64,000 bases of DNA from Pseudomonas eucalypticola (GTDB lineage Bacteria; Pseudomonadota; Gammaproteobacteria; Pseudomonadales; Pseudomonadaceae): assembly GCF_013374995.1 (NCBI RefSeq), contig NZ_CP056030.1, positions 892,501-956,500 on the forward strand. Reading direction: 5' to 3'. The notes beneath the pieces were generated by a model. It ran no database searches. It was not told the DNA's origin and saw only the letters and a program-made list of their open reading frames with translations. Made by a program: the position numbers and the translations under genes. Positions 47,915 to 58,611 of this stretch are shown here, piece after piece. How positions within the stretch are numbered: the first letter of the stretch is position 1; each line of letters begins with the position of its first letter.

Positions 47915-49330
47915 ATGTCCGAAAAGACCGAACAAACGCAGCTGATCGAAAACCATACGGTGGATTACGTACCGTTAGCTGAGCGCCATGGGAAGGCGCG
48001 CGATCTCTTTACCCTGTGGTTCAGTACCAACATTGCGCCACTGCCTATCGTCACCGGGGCCATGGTGGTCCAGGTGTTTCACCTCAATCTGCTGTGGGGG
48101 CTGGTGGCCATCGTCCTGGGCCACCTGATCGGCGGGGTGGTCATTGCCCTGGCCTCGGCCCAGGGGCCGCGCATGGGCATCCCGCAAATGGTGCAGAGCC
48201 GGGGCCAGTTCGGCCGCTATGGTGCCCTGCTGATCGTGTTCTTCGCGGCGATTATCTACGTGGGCTTCTTCATCTCCAATATCGTCCTGGCAGGTGAATC
48301 GATTCACGGCATGGTCAACGCCGTGCCGCTGCCCGCGGGCATCATCATCGGCGCCCTGAGCGCCACCGCCATCGGAGTGATTGGTTATCGGTTTATCCAC
48401 ACCCTCAATCGCATCGGCACCTGGGTGATGGGGAGCGCGCTGCTGGCAGGCTTCTTCATGATCTTCAGCCACGACCTGCCGCTGGACTTCTTCAGCCGTG
48501 GCGCCTTCAACCTCTCGGGGTTTCTGGCCACGGTGTCGCTGGGGATCATCTGGCAGATCAGCTTTTCGCCTTACGTGTCGGATTATTCGCGTTACCTGCC
48601 GGTAGATATTGGTATTGCCCGGCCGTTCCTGGCTACCTACGCAGGGGCTTGCTTGGGCACCATCCTGTCATTCAGCTTCGGCGCCGTGGCGGTACTGGCC
48701 ACGCCGGAAGGCACTGAGGCCATGGCGGCGGTGAAGCAGGCGACCGGTGGCCTGGGGCCGGTGCTGATGGTGCTGTTCCTGCTCAACATCATCAGCCACA
48801 ACGCCCTGAACCTGTACGGCGCCACGCTTTCCATCGTCACCTCGATCCAGACGTTTGCCGGTAGTTGGACGCCGAGCATCAAGGTGCGCGTGGTGTTGTC
48901 GGCCATCGTGTTGACCGGCTGCTGCTTCATGGCCCTGGGTGCGTCATCGAACTTCATCTCGCACTTCATCGGCCTGATTCTGGCGTTGTTGCTGGTGCTG
49001 GTGCCGTGGGCGTCGATCAACCTGATCGACTTCTACCTGATCAAGCGTGGCAGCTATGACATTGCCTCGATTTTCGCGGCGGATGGCGGCATCTACGGGC
49101 GCTTCAACCCCCATGCGATCGTGGCCTATTTCATCGGCATTCTTGTGCAACTGCCGTTTGCCAACACGTCGCTGTACGTGGGGCCATGGGCCAACCTGAT
49201 CGATGGCGTGGACTTGTCGTGGCTGATGGGCCTGGCGGTGACATGCCCGCTGTACTGGTGCCTGGCGACGCGAAACGCCCCGGTATGCGCTGGCGTGAGG
49301 GGGCGTGCGGCCGTTACGCGCAATACCTGA
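47915..49330 (+). CDS. NCS1-family nucleobase/cation symporter
   Basis: The protein has 471 aa and about twelve membrane helices. VPLAERHGKARDLFTLWFSTNIAPLPIVTGA and the segment GPRMGIPQMVQSRGQFGRYG are classical for NCS1 transporters, which carry cytosine, uracil, thiamine, hydantoins or pyridine-type vitamins. Here it should bring in the N-heterocycle that the island degrades. The start at 47915 (MSEKTEQTQ) fits family length; an upstream start at 47855 lies closer to the operator and is less likely. Confidence 0.88.
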   Translation: MSEKTEQTQLIENHTVDYVPLAERHGKARDLFTLWFSTNIAPLPIVTGAMVVQVFHLNLLWGLVAIVLGHLIGGVVIALASAQGPRMGIPQMVQSRGQFGRYGALLIVFFAAIIYVGFFISNIVLAGESIHGMVNAVPLPAGIIIGALSATAIGVIGYRFIHTLNRIGTWVMGSALLAGFFMIFSHDLPLDFFSRGAFNLSGFLATVSLGIIWQISFSPYVSDYSRYLPVDIGIARPFLATYAGACLGTILSFSFGAVAVLATPEGTEAMAAVKQATGGLGPVLMVLFLLNIISHNALNLYGATLSIVTSIQTFAGSWTPSIKVRVVLSAIVLTGCCFMALGASSNFISHFIGLILALLLVLVPWASINLIDFYLIKRGSYDIASIFAADGGIYGRFNPHAIVAYFIGILVQLPFANTSLYVGPWANLIDGVDLSWLMGLAVTCPLYWCLATRNAPVCAGVRGRAAVTRNT

Positions 49331-49354
49331 TTTTAGCGTGGCATCTGTGAGGAC

Positions 49355-49390
49355 TGAGATCGAGCACCGCACGGGCGGCGCTCGATCTCA
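49355..49390. terminator. Hairpin between convergent NCS1 and ABC genes
   Basis: TGAGATCGAGC and GCTCGATCTCA make a perfect 11-bp stem with a 14-nt loop. It sits midway between two converging genes and can act on both transcripts. Confidence 0.8.
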
Positions 49391-49426
49391 AGGGGACTGG
49401 AACGACAACAGCATGCAGCAAGGGTA

Positions 49427-50578
49427 TCAATGCACCCCAGCGCCCTTGCTCAAATCACTCTCCGCCCACTCGGTATAAACACAGGCATCCGCCGCCGCCC
49501 ACCGTACCCGCACGGCATCACCCGCCTGGAGCGGCATGCCGGCGGCGCTGAGCGCCTTGACGGTCATCGGCGTACCGCCGGTGGTGACCACGCTGCACGT
49601 TTGGCTCTCGCCCAGGAACAGCACTTCGGTTACCTTGGCTGCCACTTCATTCCACCCTGGTTGCAGGGGCGACGCAGCCGCCTGGTCCACGCTCAATGCC
49701 TGGGCCTTTTCCGGGCGGATCATCAGCAGAATGTCCTGGTCCGTGTGCAGCCCGGCGGTGAGCCGGATGGCCAATGGCTGGTTGCCGAAGTGCGCCGTGG
49801 CGTTGCCCTGGGCCTTGAGCTTGAGGAAGTTGGAGTTACCCAGGAACGACGCCACGAAGGCATTTGGCGGGTTCTGGTAAAGGTCGTAGCCGGTGCCCAA
49901 GCCGACGATCTTGCCGTGGCTGAAGATGGCGATACGCTGGGACAAGCGCATGGCTTCTTCCTGGTCATGGGTGACATAGACGATGGTGATGCCCAGGCGC
50001 CGATGCAACTGGCGCAGTTCGTCCTGCAGGTCTTCGCGCAGTTTCTTGTCCAGCGCGCCTAAAGGCTCATCCATCAGCAGAATGCGCGGCTCATACACCA
50101 GCGCCCGGGCGATGGCCACGCGCTGTTGCTGGCCGCCGGACATCTGCGAAGGGCGACGGTGGGCAAAGGCTTCAAGTTGCACCAGCTTGAGCATGGCATC
50201 CACGCGTTTCTTCACTTCGTCGGCCGAGTGTTTGCGGATGCTCAGCGGGAAGCCGATGTTGTCGCGCACCGACAGGTGCGGGAACAATGAATAGCGCTGG
50301 AACACCATGCCGATGTCGCGCTTGTGCGGCGGCACGTTCACCAGCGACTGGCCTTGTACCAGGATCTCGCCACTGCTGGGCGTCTCGAAGCCCGCGAGCA
50401 TCGACAGGGTGGTGCTTTTGCCCGAGCCGCTGGAGCCCAGGAAGGTCAGAAACTCGCCGTCCTTGATGTCCAGGGAAATGTTATCCACAGCGGCGAAGTC
50501 GCCGTAATGCTTGTTCAGGTTGCGCAGGCTGACCAGGGTCTTGCCTGGCTGCGCGGTTTCGTTGATCACGGCACTCAT
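49427..50578 (-). CDS. ABC transporter ATPase, PotA-like
   Basis: The protein has 383 aa: an ATPase domain with Walker A GSSGSGKST, Q-loop MVFQRYSLFPHL, signature MSGGQQQR, Walker B ILLMDEPLGALD and H-loop YVTHDQEEAM, then a C-terminal TOBE domain (from ~280). The layout is that of the spermidine/putrescine (PotA) and related branches. It is the last gene of the SBP-permease-permease-ATPase operon and its start overlaps the permease stop. Confidence 0.92.
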   Translation of the reverse strand: MSAVINETAQPGKTLVSLRNLNKHYGDFAAVDNISLDIKDGEFLTFLGSSGSGKSTTLSMLAGFETPSSGEILVQGQSLVNVPPHKRDIGMVFQRYSLFPHLSVRDNIGFPLSIRKHSADEVKKRVDAMLKLVQLEAFAHRRPSQMSGGQQQRVAIARALVYEPRILLMDEPLGALDKKLREDLQDELRQLHRRLGITIVYVTHDQEEAMRLSQRIAIFSHGKIVGLGTGYDLYQNPPNAFVASFLGNSNFLKLKAQGNATAHFGNQPLAIRLTAGLHTDQDILLMIRPEKAQALSVDQAAASPLQPGWNEVAAKVTEVLFLGESQTCSVVTTGGTPMTVKALSAAGMPLQAGDAVRVRWAAADACVYTEWAESDLSKGAGVH

Positions 50579-51396
50579 TTGGCAACTCCCAGACGCATTT
50601 CATTGCGCCGACGCAGGGCGGCGGCGATGACCATCACCAGCACCGACAGGGCAATCAGCAACGTCGAAGCGACGGCGATCACCGGGGTCAGGTCCTGGCG
50701 CAGGGTGGTCCACATTTTCACGGGCAAGGTTTGCAGGGTAGGGCTGGCCATCATCACGCTCAGCACCACTTCGTCCCACGAGACCAGGAAAGCGAAGAGG
50801 GCGCCGGCCACCATGCCCGGGCGGATGCCGGGGAAGGTCACCTTGAACACGGCCTGCAGCCGCGACGCACCGCAGATCACCGCAGCGTCTTCGATGGACT
50901 GGTCGAACAGCTTCAGCGAGTTGATGATGGAAATGATGGTGAACGGCAGCGCGACGATCACGTGGCTGACCACGAAGGCGAACAGCGTGCCGGTGTAGCC
51001 CAGCTTCAGGAACAGCGCGTACACCGCCACGGCGATGATCACCAGCGGCACGATCATGGGCAGGGTGAACAGCCCATAGAGCATCTCGCGGCCGGGGAAG
51101 CGCCCGCGCACCAGGGCGAACGCCGTGGGCAGGCCCAGGGCCACCGAGAAGATCGTGGTCAGAATCGCTACCTTGAGGCTCGACAGGGCAGCGTCCATCC
51201 AGTCGGCGTTGGAGAAGAACTGCACGTACCATTTGGTGGTCCAGCCCGGTGGCGGGAACACCAGCCACTGGGACGAACCGAACGACAGCAGCACGATGAA
51301 CACGATCGGCAGCAACAGGAACAGCGCGATCAGGCCCGTGGTGGTGTAGAGCCCGAAACGCATGCGTGCGCTCATGGCATTGGGGGTCAGCAGCAT
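50575..51396 (-). CDS. ABC transporter permease, PotC-like
   Basis: The protein has 273 aa with six membrane helices. The EAA motif is AAVICGASRLQAVFKVTFPGIRPGM. It is the second permease of a PotABCD-type importer. The start at 51396 has GAGGTAA upstream. It forms the membrane channel with the permease encoded before it and lies 6 nt after that gene. Confidence 0.92.
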   Translation of the reverse strand: MLLTPNAMSARMRFGLYTTTGLIALFLLLPIVFIVLLSFGSSQWLVFPPPGWTTKWYVQFFSNADWMDAALSSLKVAILTTIFSVALGLPTAFALVRGRFPGREMLYGLFTLPMIVPLVIIAVAVYALFLKLGYTGTLFAFVVSHVIVALPFTIISIINSLKLFDQSIEDAAVICGASRLQAVFKVTFPGIRPGMVAGALFAFLVSWDEVVLSVMMASPTLQTLPVKMWTTLRQDLTPVIAVASTLLIALSVLVMVIAAALRRRNEMRLGVAK

Positions 51397-51402
51397 GTCG
51401 GC

Positions 51403-52347
51403 TTACCTCGCGTTGCTGGAGCCGACCGGGCTTTCCGGTTGCAGCTTCAGGTAGAAGTAGAACAACACCAGGGTGATGACGATCAGCAATGCGGCCGCCG
51501 CGCTGGCCAGGCCCCAGTTGAGGAACGACTGCACCTGCTGGATGATGAACTCGGGGAGCATCATGTTCTGCGCACCGCCCAGCAGCGCCGGCGTCACGTA
51601 GTAACCCAACGACATCACGAAGACCATCAGCGCACCGGAAAACAGCCCCGGCCGACACAGCGGCAGGAACACCCGGAAGAAGTTGGTCCACGGGCTGGCG
51701 CCACAGATGGAGCCGGCCTGCAGCACCATCGGGTCGATGGCCTGCATGGTTGCCTGCAACGGCAGCACGATGAACGGGATCATGATGTAGCTCATGCCGA
51801 TCACCACGCCGGTGAGGTTATGCACCATTTCCAGCGGCTGATCGATGATGCCCATGGCCATCAGCGCCTTGTTGATCACGCCACTGGCCTGCAACAGCAC
51901 CAACCATGAATAGGTACGCGCCAGCAGGCTGGTCCACATGGACAGCAGTACGATGTTCAGCAGCCAGCGGCCCCAACCGCGCGGCACCAGGGTAATGACC
52001 CAGGCCAGGGGGAAGCCCAGGAGCACGCTGAACAGGGTCACCAGGCCCGCCACCGAGAAGGTGTTGAACAGCACCCGGGCGTAAGCCGAATTGGCGAACA
52101 GCTCCTGGTAATTGCCCAGGCCTGGCACCGGCTCCAGCACGCCGCGCAGCAGCAGGCCGATCAGCGGGGCGAAGAAGAACAGGCCCAGGAACAGCAGCGC
52201 CGGCAGCAAGTTGCGGCTGCCGCGCCAGCGCTGGGCCAGGGTAGGCGTGTTGTTCATGACGGCCGCCTTGGCGTTGGCGTGGGTGGCGCTGGCAGCGCTG
52301 GGAGCGCTGCCGGTGCCCTGGCGGTGTGTGACCGCCGACATCTTCAT
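51403..52347 (-). CDS. ABC transporter permease, PotB-like
   Basis: The protein has 314 aa with six membrane helices after a non-conserved polar N-terminus of about 50 residues. The EAA motif region is QAGSICGASPWTNFFRVFLPLCRPGLFSGA. The ATG at 52347 overlaps the SBP stop (ATGA), which fixes the start against one seven codons earlier. It pairs with the PotC-like permease. Confidence 0.91.
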   Translation of the reverse strand: MKMSAVTHRQGTGSAPSAASATHANAKAAVMNNTPTLAQRWRGSRNLLPALLFLGLFFFAPLIGLLLRGVLEPVPGLGNYQELFANSAYARVLFNTFSVAGLVTLFSVLLGFPLAWVITLVPRGWGRWLLNIVLLSMWTSLLARTYSWLVLLQASGVINKALMAMGIIDQPLEMVHNLTGVVIGMSYIMIPFIVLPLQATMQAIDPMVLQAGSICGASPWTNFFRVFLPLCRPGLFSGALMVFVMSLGYYVTPALLGGAQNMMLPEFIIQQVQSFLNWGLASAAAALLIVITLVLFYFYLKLQPESPVGSSNAR

Positions 52348-53369
52348 TTGACCAGCCATTCGTTCCACCGTGTCGCGATAGCCGGGCCGTTTTTGGCCCA
52401 GTAGGCGAAGTCGAGGGTGATCTGATCCTTAGCGTAGGCAGTGGGCAGGTTCGGCGCGAGCTCAGGCTTGAGCAGGCTCACGCTGTCCTTGTTCACCGGG
52501 GCATAGGCGGTGAGGTTGGCGAAGTCCGCCTGGCCTTTGGCCGAGCTGGAGTTGGCCAGGAACTTCATCGCCGCATCCTTGTTTTTCGAGCCCTTGGGGA
52601 TTACCAGGAAGTCGGCCATGACCAGGTTCTGCTTCCAGCTCACGCCCACGGGTGCGCCGTCTTGTTGCAGGGCGTAGATGCGGCCATTCCAGAACTGGCC
52701 GATGCTGGCTTCACCCGACGCCAGCAGTTGCTGCGATTGAGCGCCGCCGCCCCACCACACGATGTCTTTCTTGATGGTGTCGAGTTTCTTGAAGGCGCGG
52801 TCCAGGTCCAGCGGGTAGAGCTTGTCGGCGGCGACGCCGTCTGCCAGCAGGGCCAGTTCCAGCACACCCGGGCTGGGCCATTTGTAGAGGGCGCGCTTGC
52901 CGGGGTAGGTCTTGGTGTCGAACAGGGCGCTCCAGTCCTGCGGTTTTCCCGCGCCCAGCTTACCTTCGTTGTAACCCAGCACGAACGAGAAGTAGAACGA
53001 GCCGACACCGTGGTCGCCGACGAAGCGCGGGTCGATCTTGTCGCGGTCGATGACCTTGAAGTCCAGCGGTTCCAGCAGGCCCTCGGCGGCGGCGCGCAGG
53101 GCGAAGTCGGCTTCCACGTCGACCACGTCCCACTGCACGTTGCCGCTGTCGACCATGGCCTTGAGCTTGCCGTAGTCGGTGGGGCCGTCCTGCACCACCT
53201 TGATGTCGCTGGCCTTGCTGAACGGCTCGGCCCATGCGGCCTTCTGCGCGTCCTGGGTCGTGCCGCCCCAGCTCACGAAGCTCATGCTATCGGCGGCAAA
53301 TGCAACGCTCGTGGATACGGCCAGAATGCTGGCGGCAAGGACCGCGGTAGCACCTTTGTTGAACACCAT
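52344..53369 (-). CDS. ABC transporter periplasmic binding protein, PotD-like
   Basis: The protein has 341 aa with a signal peptide (MVFNKGATAVLAASILAVST, cleaved after AFA near residue 26). The mature domain is of the SBP_bac_8/PotD type: FVSWGGTTQDAQKAAWAEPFSKASDIKVV, VQWDVVDVEADFALRAAAEGLLEPLDF and WWGGGAQSQQLLASGEASIGQFWNGR. The family binds cationic polyamines and betaine-like compounds. A substrate such as a quaternary pyridinium fits with the island, but this is inference. It is the first gene of the operon, and an operator lies 155 nt upstream. Confidence 0.9.
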   Translation of the reverse strand: MVFNKGATAVLAASILAVSTSVAFAADSMSFVSWGGTTQDAQKAAWAEPFSKASDIKVVQDGPTDYGKLKAMVDSGNVQWDVVDVEADFALRAAAEGLLEPLDFKVIDRDKIDPRFVGDHGVGSFYFSFVLGYNEGKLGAGKPQDWSALFDTKTYPGKRALYKWPSPGVLELALLADGVAADKLYPLDLDRAFKKLDTIKKDIVWWGGGAQSQQLLASGEASIGQFWNGRIYALQQDGAPVGVSWKQNLVMADFLVIPKGSKNKDAAMKFLANSSSAKGQADFANLTAYAPVNKDSVSLLKPELAPNLPTAYAKDQITLDFAYWAKNGPAIATRWNEWLVK

Positions 53370-53523
53370 TTGTACGCCCTCATTTGTTGTGTTTTGAGCG
53401 GGCTTTACATCGCCCGCCTTTCGGGAGCAGTGGGTCCAGGGGACCTGGTAATGGTCGACCGCGTCAGGGCTTGTTGTTTGTGCTGTCCCTGGCGGGCGCA
53501 CCTGACACATTCATTCGGTCTAC

Positions 53524-53548
53524 TGGAATATCATATTATGGTATTCCA
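53524..53548. promoter_or_regulatory. GntR-type operator before the ABC importer
   Basis: TGGAATA (53524-53530) and TATTCCA (53542-53548) are the ends of a 25-bp palindrome with a single mismatched pair (12-nt arms around position 53536). It has the same pattern as the site at 47816. It lies between ribB (ends 53622) and the SBP start (53369). The rest of that gap holds no gene. Confidence 0.82.
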
Positions 53549-53621
53549 AGATTTGTACAAGAGTTTCCCTGTACCGGCTATCTGCAGGGGGAGTGATTCA
53601 GCCCTGCAGAGGAAAGCTGTA

Positions 53622-54731
53622 TCAGGCTTGGAAGGGGATGCTCTCCACGACCTCCAGGTCGTAGCCGGTCAGGCCTGCGTACTTGAGCGGCGGGCCGAGA
53701 TGGCGCAGCTTGCCCACGCCGATGTCCTGCAATATCTGCGCCCCGGTGCCCACCTCCGAATAGATGCGCGACTGCGAGCGGCTGTACTGGCGCGGCGGCT
53801 GGGTCAACTGCGGCACCCGTTCCAGCAATGCCTGGGAAGATTCATGGTTGGCCAGCACCACCACCACGCCGCGGCCTTCCTCGGCCACCCGTTGCAGCGC
53901 GGCCCACAGGGTCCAGTTGCTGGGCCCGCTGTATTCGGCGCCCACCAGGTCACGCAACGGGTCGATCACGTGCACACGCACCAGGGTCGGGTCGTCTCGA
54001 CGGATGTCGCCCATCACCATGGCCATGTGCACGCCGCCTTCGATGCGGTCTTCGTAGGTGATCAGGCGGAAGGTGCCGTGCACCGTGGGCAGCTCGCGCT
54101 CGCCATTGCGCACCACGGTGTGCTCGGTACTCAGGCGGTAGTGGATGAGATCGGCGATGGTCCCGATCTTGATGCCGTGCTTACGGGCAAATACTTCCAG
54201 GTCCGGGTGCCGAGCCATGGTGCCGTCGTCGTTCATGACCTCGACAATGACGGCCGCCGGGGTGAAGCCGGCCAGGCGCGCCAGGTCGCATCCGGCTTCC
54301 GTGTGCCCGGCGCGGGTCAGCACACCGCCTTCGCGCGCCCGCAAGGGGAAAATATGCCCAGGCTGGACGATATCGTGCGCAGTGGCGCCAGGGGCAACCG
54401 CGGCCTGCACGGTGCGAGCACGGTCCGCGGCGGAGATACCGGTCGTCACCCCGGTGGCAGCCTCGATGGACACGGTGAAGGCAGTCGCGAACACGCTGCC
54501 ATTGGCGGGCACCATCTGCTCTAGCCCGAGGCGTTGGCAGTGTTCGTCGGTCAGCGTCAGGCAGATCAGGCCACGGGCCTCGCGGGCCATGAAACTGATG
54601 TCGGTGGCGGTGCAGCGGTCGGCTGCCAGCAGCAGGTCGCCTTCGTTTTCTCTATCCTCATCGTCGACCAGCAATACCATCTTGCCCTGGCGGAAGTCTT
54701 CGATGATTTCTTCGGTGCTATTGAAGGCCAT
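53622..54731 (-). CDS. ribB: RibB-like 3,4-dihydroxy-2-butanone-4-phosphate synthase with degenerate RibA domain
   Basis: The protein has 369 aa. The N-terminal DHBP synthase domain keeps its active-site motifs: [18 protein letters not shown] and [17 protein letters not shown]. The C-terminal half aligns with GTP cyclohydrolase II but has [19 protein letters not shown] where the zinc-binding Cys residues should be, so it is not expected to have that activity. It would make the four-carbon precursor of riboflavin. Its place among flavin-dependent catabolic genes suggests it boosts flavin supply. The start is ATG 54731 or GTG 54743. A GntR-type site lies 41 nt upstream. Confidence 0.88.
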   Translation of the reverse strand: MAFNSTEEIIEDFRQGKMVLLVDDEDRENEGDLLLAADRCTATDISFMAREARGLICLTLTDEHCQRLGLEQMVPANGSVFATAFTVSIEAATGVTTGISAADRARTVQAAVAPGATAHDIVQPGHIFPLRAREGGVLTRAGHTEAGCDLARLAGFTPAAVIVEVMNDDGTMARHPDLEVFARKHGIKIGTIADLIHYRLSTEHTVVRNGERELPTVHGTFRLITYEDRIEGGVHMAMVMGDIRRDDPTLVRVHVIDPLRDLVGAEYSGPSNWTLWAALQRVAEEGRGVVVVLANHESSQALLERVPQLTQPPRQYSRSQSRIYSEVGTGAQILQDIGVGKLRHLGPPLKYAGLTGYDLEVVESIPFQA

Positions 54732-54771
54732 GTGTTGTCTCACTTAGTGCTGGCAGGCGTTATTACAGTTC

Positions 54772-54796
54772 TGGTATACCATAATACAACTTGAAC
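54772..54796. promoter_or_regulatory. GntR-type operator between ribB and DUF1330 gene
   Basis: TGGTATACCATAATAC (54772-54787) is identical to the 47211 site over 16 bases. It lies between two divergent genes, 41 nt before ribB and 19 nt before the DUF1330 start, so it could control both. Confidence 0.8.
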
Positions 54797-54814
54797 CGAA
54801 CCGTCGAGGTAGTA

Positions 54815-55123
54815 ATGAAGGCTTATTGGATCGCCCAGGTCGATGTCACGGACCCCGAGCAATACACGGAGTACACCCAGCGCGCGCCCACCGCGTTCGC
54901 GCTGTATGGCGCCAAGTTTCTAGCCCGGGGTGGGCGCAGCATAGCCATGGAAGGACGCGAGACACCGCAACGCAGCGTGGTGATCGAGTTTCCCTCGTAC
55001 CAGCACGCCATCGATTGCTACAACTCGCCCGAGTATCAGCAGGCCAAGGCTCAGCGCGAAGGCGTGGCTACGGCAGAAATCATCATAGTTGAGGGTGCCC
55101 CACTGGGTGAGGACGGGGTGTGA
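54815..55123 (+). CDS. DUF1330 family protein
   Basis: The protein has 102 aa, a single DUF1330 domain (ferredoxin-like fold of the dimeric alpha-beta barrel group): KAYWIAQVDVTDPEQYTEYTQ, GAKFLARGGR and VVIEFPSYQHAIDCYNSPEYQ are typical. Members often accompany catabolic clusters and may act as small isomerases or oxygenases; the function is not known. The ATG at 54815 has GAGG upstream; a start at 54791 lacks one. It is the only plus-strand gene between 49.3 and 64 kb. Confidence 0.88.
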   Translation: MKAYWIAQVDVTDPEQYTEYTQRAPTAFALYGAKFLARGGRSIAMEGRETPQRSVVIEFPSYQHAIDCYNSPEYQQAKAQREGVATAEIIIVEGAPLGEDGV

Positions 55124-56442
<1,319 letters not shown>

Positions 56443-56558
56443 TGGGTCCGCTCTGATGAGTTGGGGAGGTACCTCAGGGCCGGGATGGGGGCCGGACAAG
56501 GGCCGAAAATCATGGGCGAGTTTATCATGCAAACAGCTGTATTGAATGGGCCGGCCTC

Positions 56559-56625
56559 TTCCCGAGCTTCGCCCAGGCCCACAAGGGTTTGCCTATCCGA
56601 TAGGGGACCGGGCGAAGCTCGGGAA
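56559..56625. repeat. Inverted pair of REP elements
   Basis: TTCCCGAGCTTCGCCCAGG (56559) and its inverse GGGACCGGGCGAAGCTCGGG (56604) are about 26 nt apart. The pair follows the last gene of the minus-strand catabolic operon by 6 nt, and lies upstream of gntR. Confidence 0.9.
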
Positions 56626-56630
56626 AGGTT

Positions 56631-57116
56631 TCACACAATAGTCGGCAATGCCCCCAACTTGCCCTTGTGATAAACCATGGGCGTCACCGGCTCGGCCGGC
56701 AATATCAGGTTCTTCACCGCGCCGACGATGATGGCATGGTCGCCGCCGTCGTATTCACGCCACAACTCGCACTCGATGATCGCCGTAGCCTTGGTCAGCA
56801 GCGGGTTGCCCAGCTCGCTCAGGTGCCATTCGATGCCCTGGGCCTTGTCCTTGCCCTTGCCGGCGAACGCATAGGCTTCGGTTTTCTGGTCGGCGGACAG
56901 CAGGTGGATCGCGAAGCGCTTGCTGTCGCGCAGCACCGGGTAGGTGTCCGAGGCGTAGTTGGGGCAGAACAGCACCAGTGCCGGGTCGATGGACAGGGCG
57001 CTGAAAGCGCTGGCGGTGATGCCGACGATGCCGCCGTCCGGGTCCAGGGTGGTGACCACCGTGACACCGGACGGGAACGACGCCATCACTTCTTTATAGA
57101 TGCCGGGTTCGATCAT
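56631..57116 (-). CDS. Flavin reductase, second copy
   Basis: The protein has 161 aa and is closely similar throughout to the copy at 47245-47730 (same length; ASFPSGVTVVTTLDPDG; ASAFSALSIDPALVLFCPNYASDTYPVL; ALPTIV at the end). The strong identity at the protein level indicates a duplication inside the island. Both probably reduce FMN for the luciferase-like monooxygenase. It is the last gene of the DUF1185-hydrolase-ALDH operon, 13 nt after the ALDH. Confidence 0.92.
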   Translation of the reverse strand: MIEPGIYKEVMASFPSGVTVVTTLDPDGGIVGITASAFSALSIDPALVLFCPNYASDTYPVLRDSKRFAIHLLSADQKTEAYAFAGKGKDKAQGIEWHLSELGNPLLTKATAIIECELWREYDGGDHAIIVGAVKNLILPAEPVTPMVYHKGKLGALPTIV

Positions 57117-57129
57117 GGCAGCAACACTC

Positions 57130-58611
57130 CTAACGCATCACAAAGGGGTCGGGCATGGGCGCCTGCGAGAGGTTGATCCATACCGTTTTGAGTTCGGTAT
57201 AGGCCAGCACCGAATCGATGCCGCTCTCGCGGCCGTAGCCGCTGTTCTTGAAACCGCCGATCGGGGCCATGGCCGAGACCGCGCGGTAGGTGTTGACCCA
57301 GATGATGCCCGAACGCACATCGCGCGCCAAACGGTGCGCGCGCCCCAGGTCGCGGGTCCAGATGCCGGCGGCCAGGCCGAACTGCGAGTCGTTGGCGATG
57401 GCCAGCGCCTGGGCCTCGTCCTTGAAGCGGATCACCGAAGCCACGGGGCCGAACACTTCTTCCTGCATGATCTTCATGGAGTTGCTGTCGCATTCGAACA
57501 GGGTCGGCTCGTAGTACCAACCGTCGCTGCCGGTCTGCGCACGCTTGCCGCCGGTGCGCAGGGTCGCGCCCTCGGCCACTGCCGCCGCGACCAGGCCTTC
57601 GACCACGGCCAATTGCTGCGCGGTGGCCATGGGGCCCATTTCGCTGGTTTCATCCTGGGGGTTGCCAATGCGGATGCGCTGGGCGCGTTCCACCAGGCGG
57701 GCGACGAATTCGTCGTAGATCTCGTCCTGCACCAGCAGGCGCGAACCGGAAACGCAGCTCTGTCCGGAAGCCGCGTAAATGCCGGCCACGGCGCCATTGA
57801 TGGCGCTGTCCAGGTCGGCGTCGGCGAAGATGATGTTGGGCGACTTGCCACCCAGTTCCAGCGACAGCTTGGCGAAGTTCTCGGCACTGCTGCGCACCAC
57901 GTGGCGAGCCGTGGCGGCGCCGCCGGTGAAGGCGACCTTGCGCACCAGTGGGTGGCGGGTCAGCGCCGCGCCGGTGCTGGGGCCGTAACCGGTGACCACG
58001 TTGACCACGCCTGGCGGAATGCCGGCTTCCAGGGCCAGGCGGGCCAGCTCCAGAATCGTCGCCGACGCATGTTCCGAGGGTTTGAGGACAATGGTGTTGC
58101 CCGCCGCCAGGGCTGGGGCCAGCTTGATGGCAGTGAGGTACAGTGGGCTGTTCCAGGGGATGATCCCCGCCACCACGCCCATGGGCTCGTGCACGGTGTA
58201 GGCAAACAGGTCGGGTTTGTCCAGCGGCAGGGTGCCGCCTTCAAGCTTGTCGGCCAGGCCTGCGGTGTAGTGGAAGAACTCTGGCAGGTAACCCACCTGG
58301 CCCCGGGTCTCGCGGATCAGCTTGCCGTTGTCGCGGCTTTCCAGCTGCGCCAGTTGCTCCTTGTTCTCGGCGATCAGGTCGCCCAGGCGGCGCAGCAGCT
58401 TGCCCCGCGCGGTGGCGGTGAGGCCGCGCCAGGCGGGGCTTTCAAAGGCTTTTTGCGCCGATTGCACGGCGCGTTCCACATCGGCTTCGTCGGCGTCGGG
58501 CAGCACGGCCCAGGCGTGCGCCGTGGCCGGGTTGAGGCTTTCGAAGGTCTTGCCGGACAAGGCATCGACCCATTGGCCGTCGATGCACATCTGGAAGCGG
58601 GCGAGAGTCAT
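57130..58611 (-). CDS. NAD(P)-dependent aldehyde dehydrogenase
   Basis: The protein has 493 aa, a normal ALDH. The catalytic Cys286 lies in SGQSCVSGSRL and Glu252 in LELGGKSPN; other motifs are VAGIIPWNSPL and EEVFGPVASVI. In the trigonelline pathway an ALDH (TgnC) oxidises the aldehyde that comes from ring opening, and in the pyridine pathway PyrB does so. It is the best candidate for that step here. Its start overlaps the hydrolase stop by 4 nt. Confidence 0.92.
   Translation of the reverse strand: MTLARFQMCIDGQWVDALSGKTFESLNPATAHAWAVLPDADEADVERAVQSAQKAFESPAWRGLTATARGKLLRRLGDLIAENKEQLAQLESRDNGKLIRETRGQVGYLPEFFHYTAGLADKLEGGTLPLDKPDLFAYTVHEPMGVVAGIIPWNSPLYLTAIKLAPALAAGNTIVLKPSEHASATILELARLALEAGIPPGVVNVVTGYGPSTGAALTRHPLVRKVAFTGGAATARHVVRSSAENFAKLSLELGGKSPNIIFADADLDSAINGAVAGIYAASGQSCVSGSRLLVQDEIYDEFVARLVERAQRIRIGNPQDETSEMGPMATAQQLAVVEGLVAAAVAEGATLRTGGKRAQTGSDGWYYEPTLFECDSNSMKIMQEEVFGPVASVIRFKDEAQALAIANDSQFGLAAGIWTRDLGRAHRLARDVRSGIIWVNTYRAVSAMAPIGGFKNSGYGRESGIDSVLAYTELKTVWINLSQAPMPDPFVMR

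Noticed and set aside
49427..53369. Polyamine transporter potABCD
   Set aside because: The family is right, but the location inside the island and the shared operator point to uptake of the island's substrate; no polyamine metabolism genes are near.
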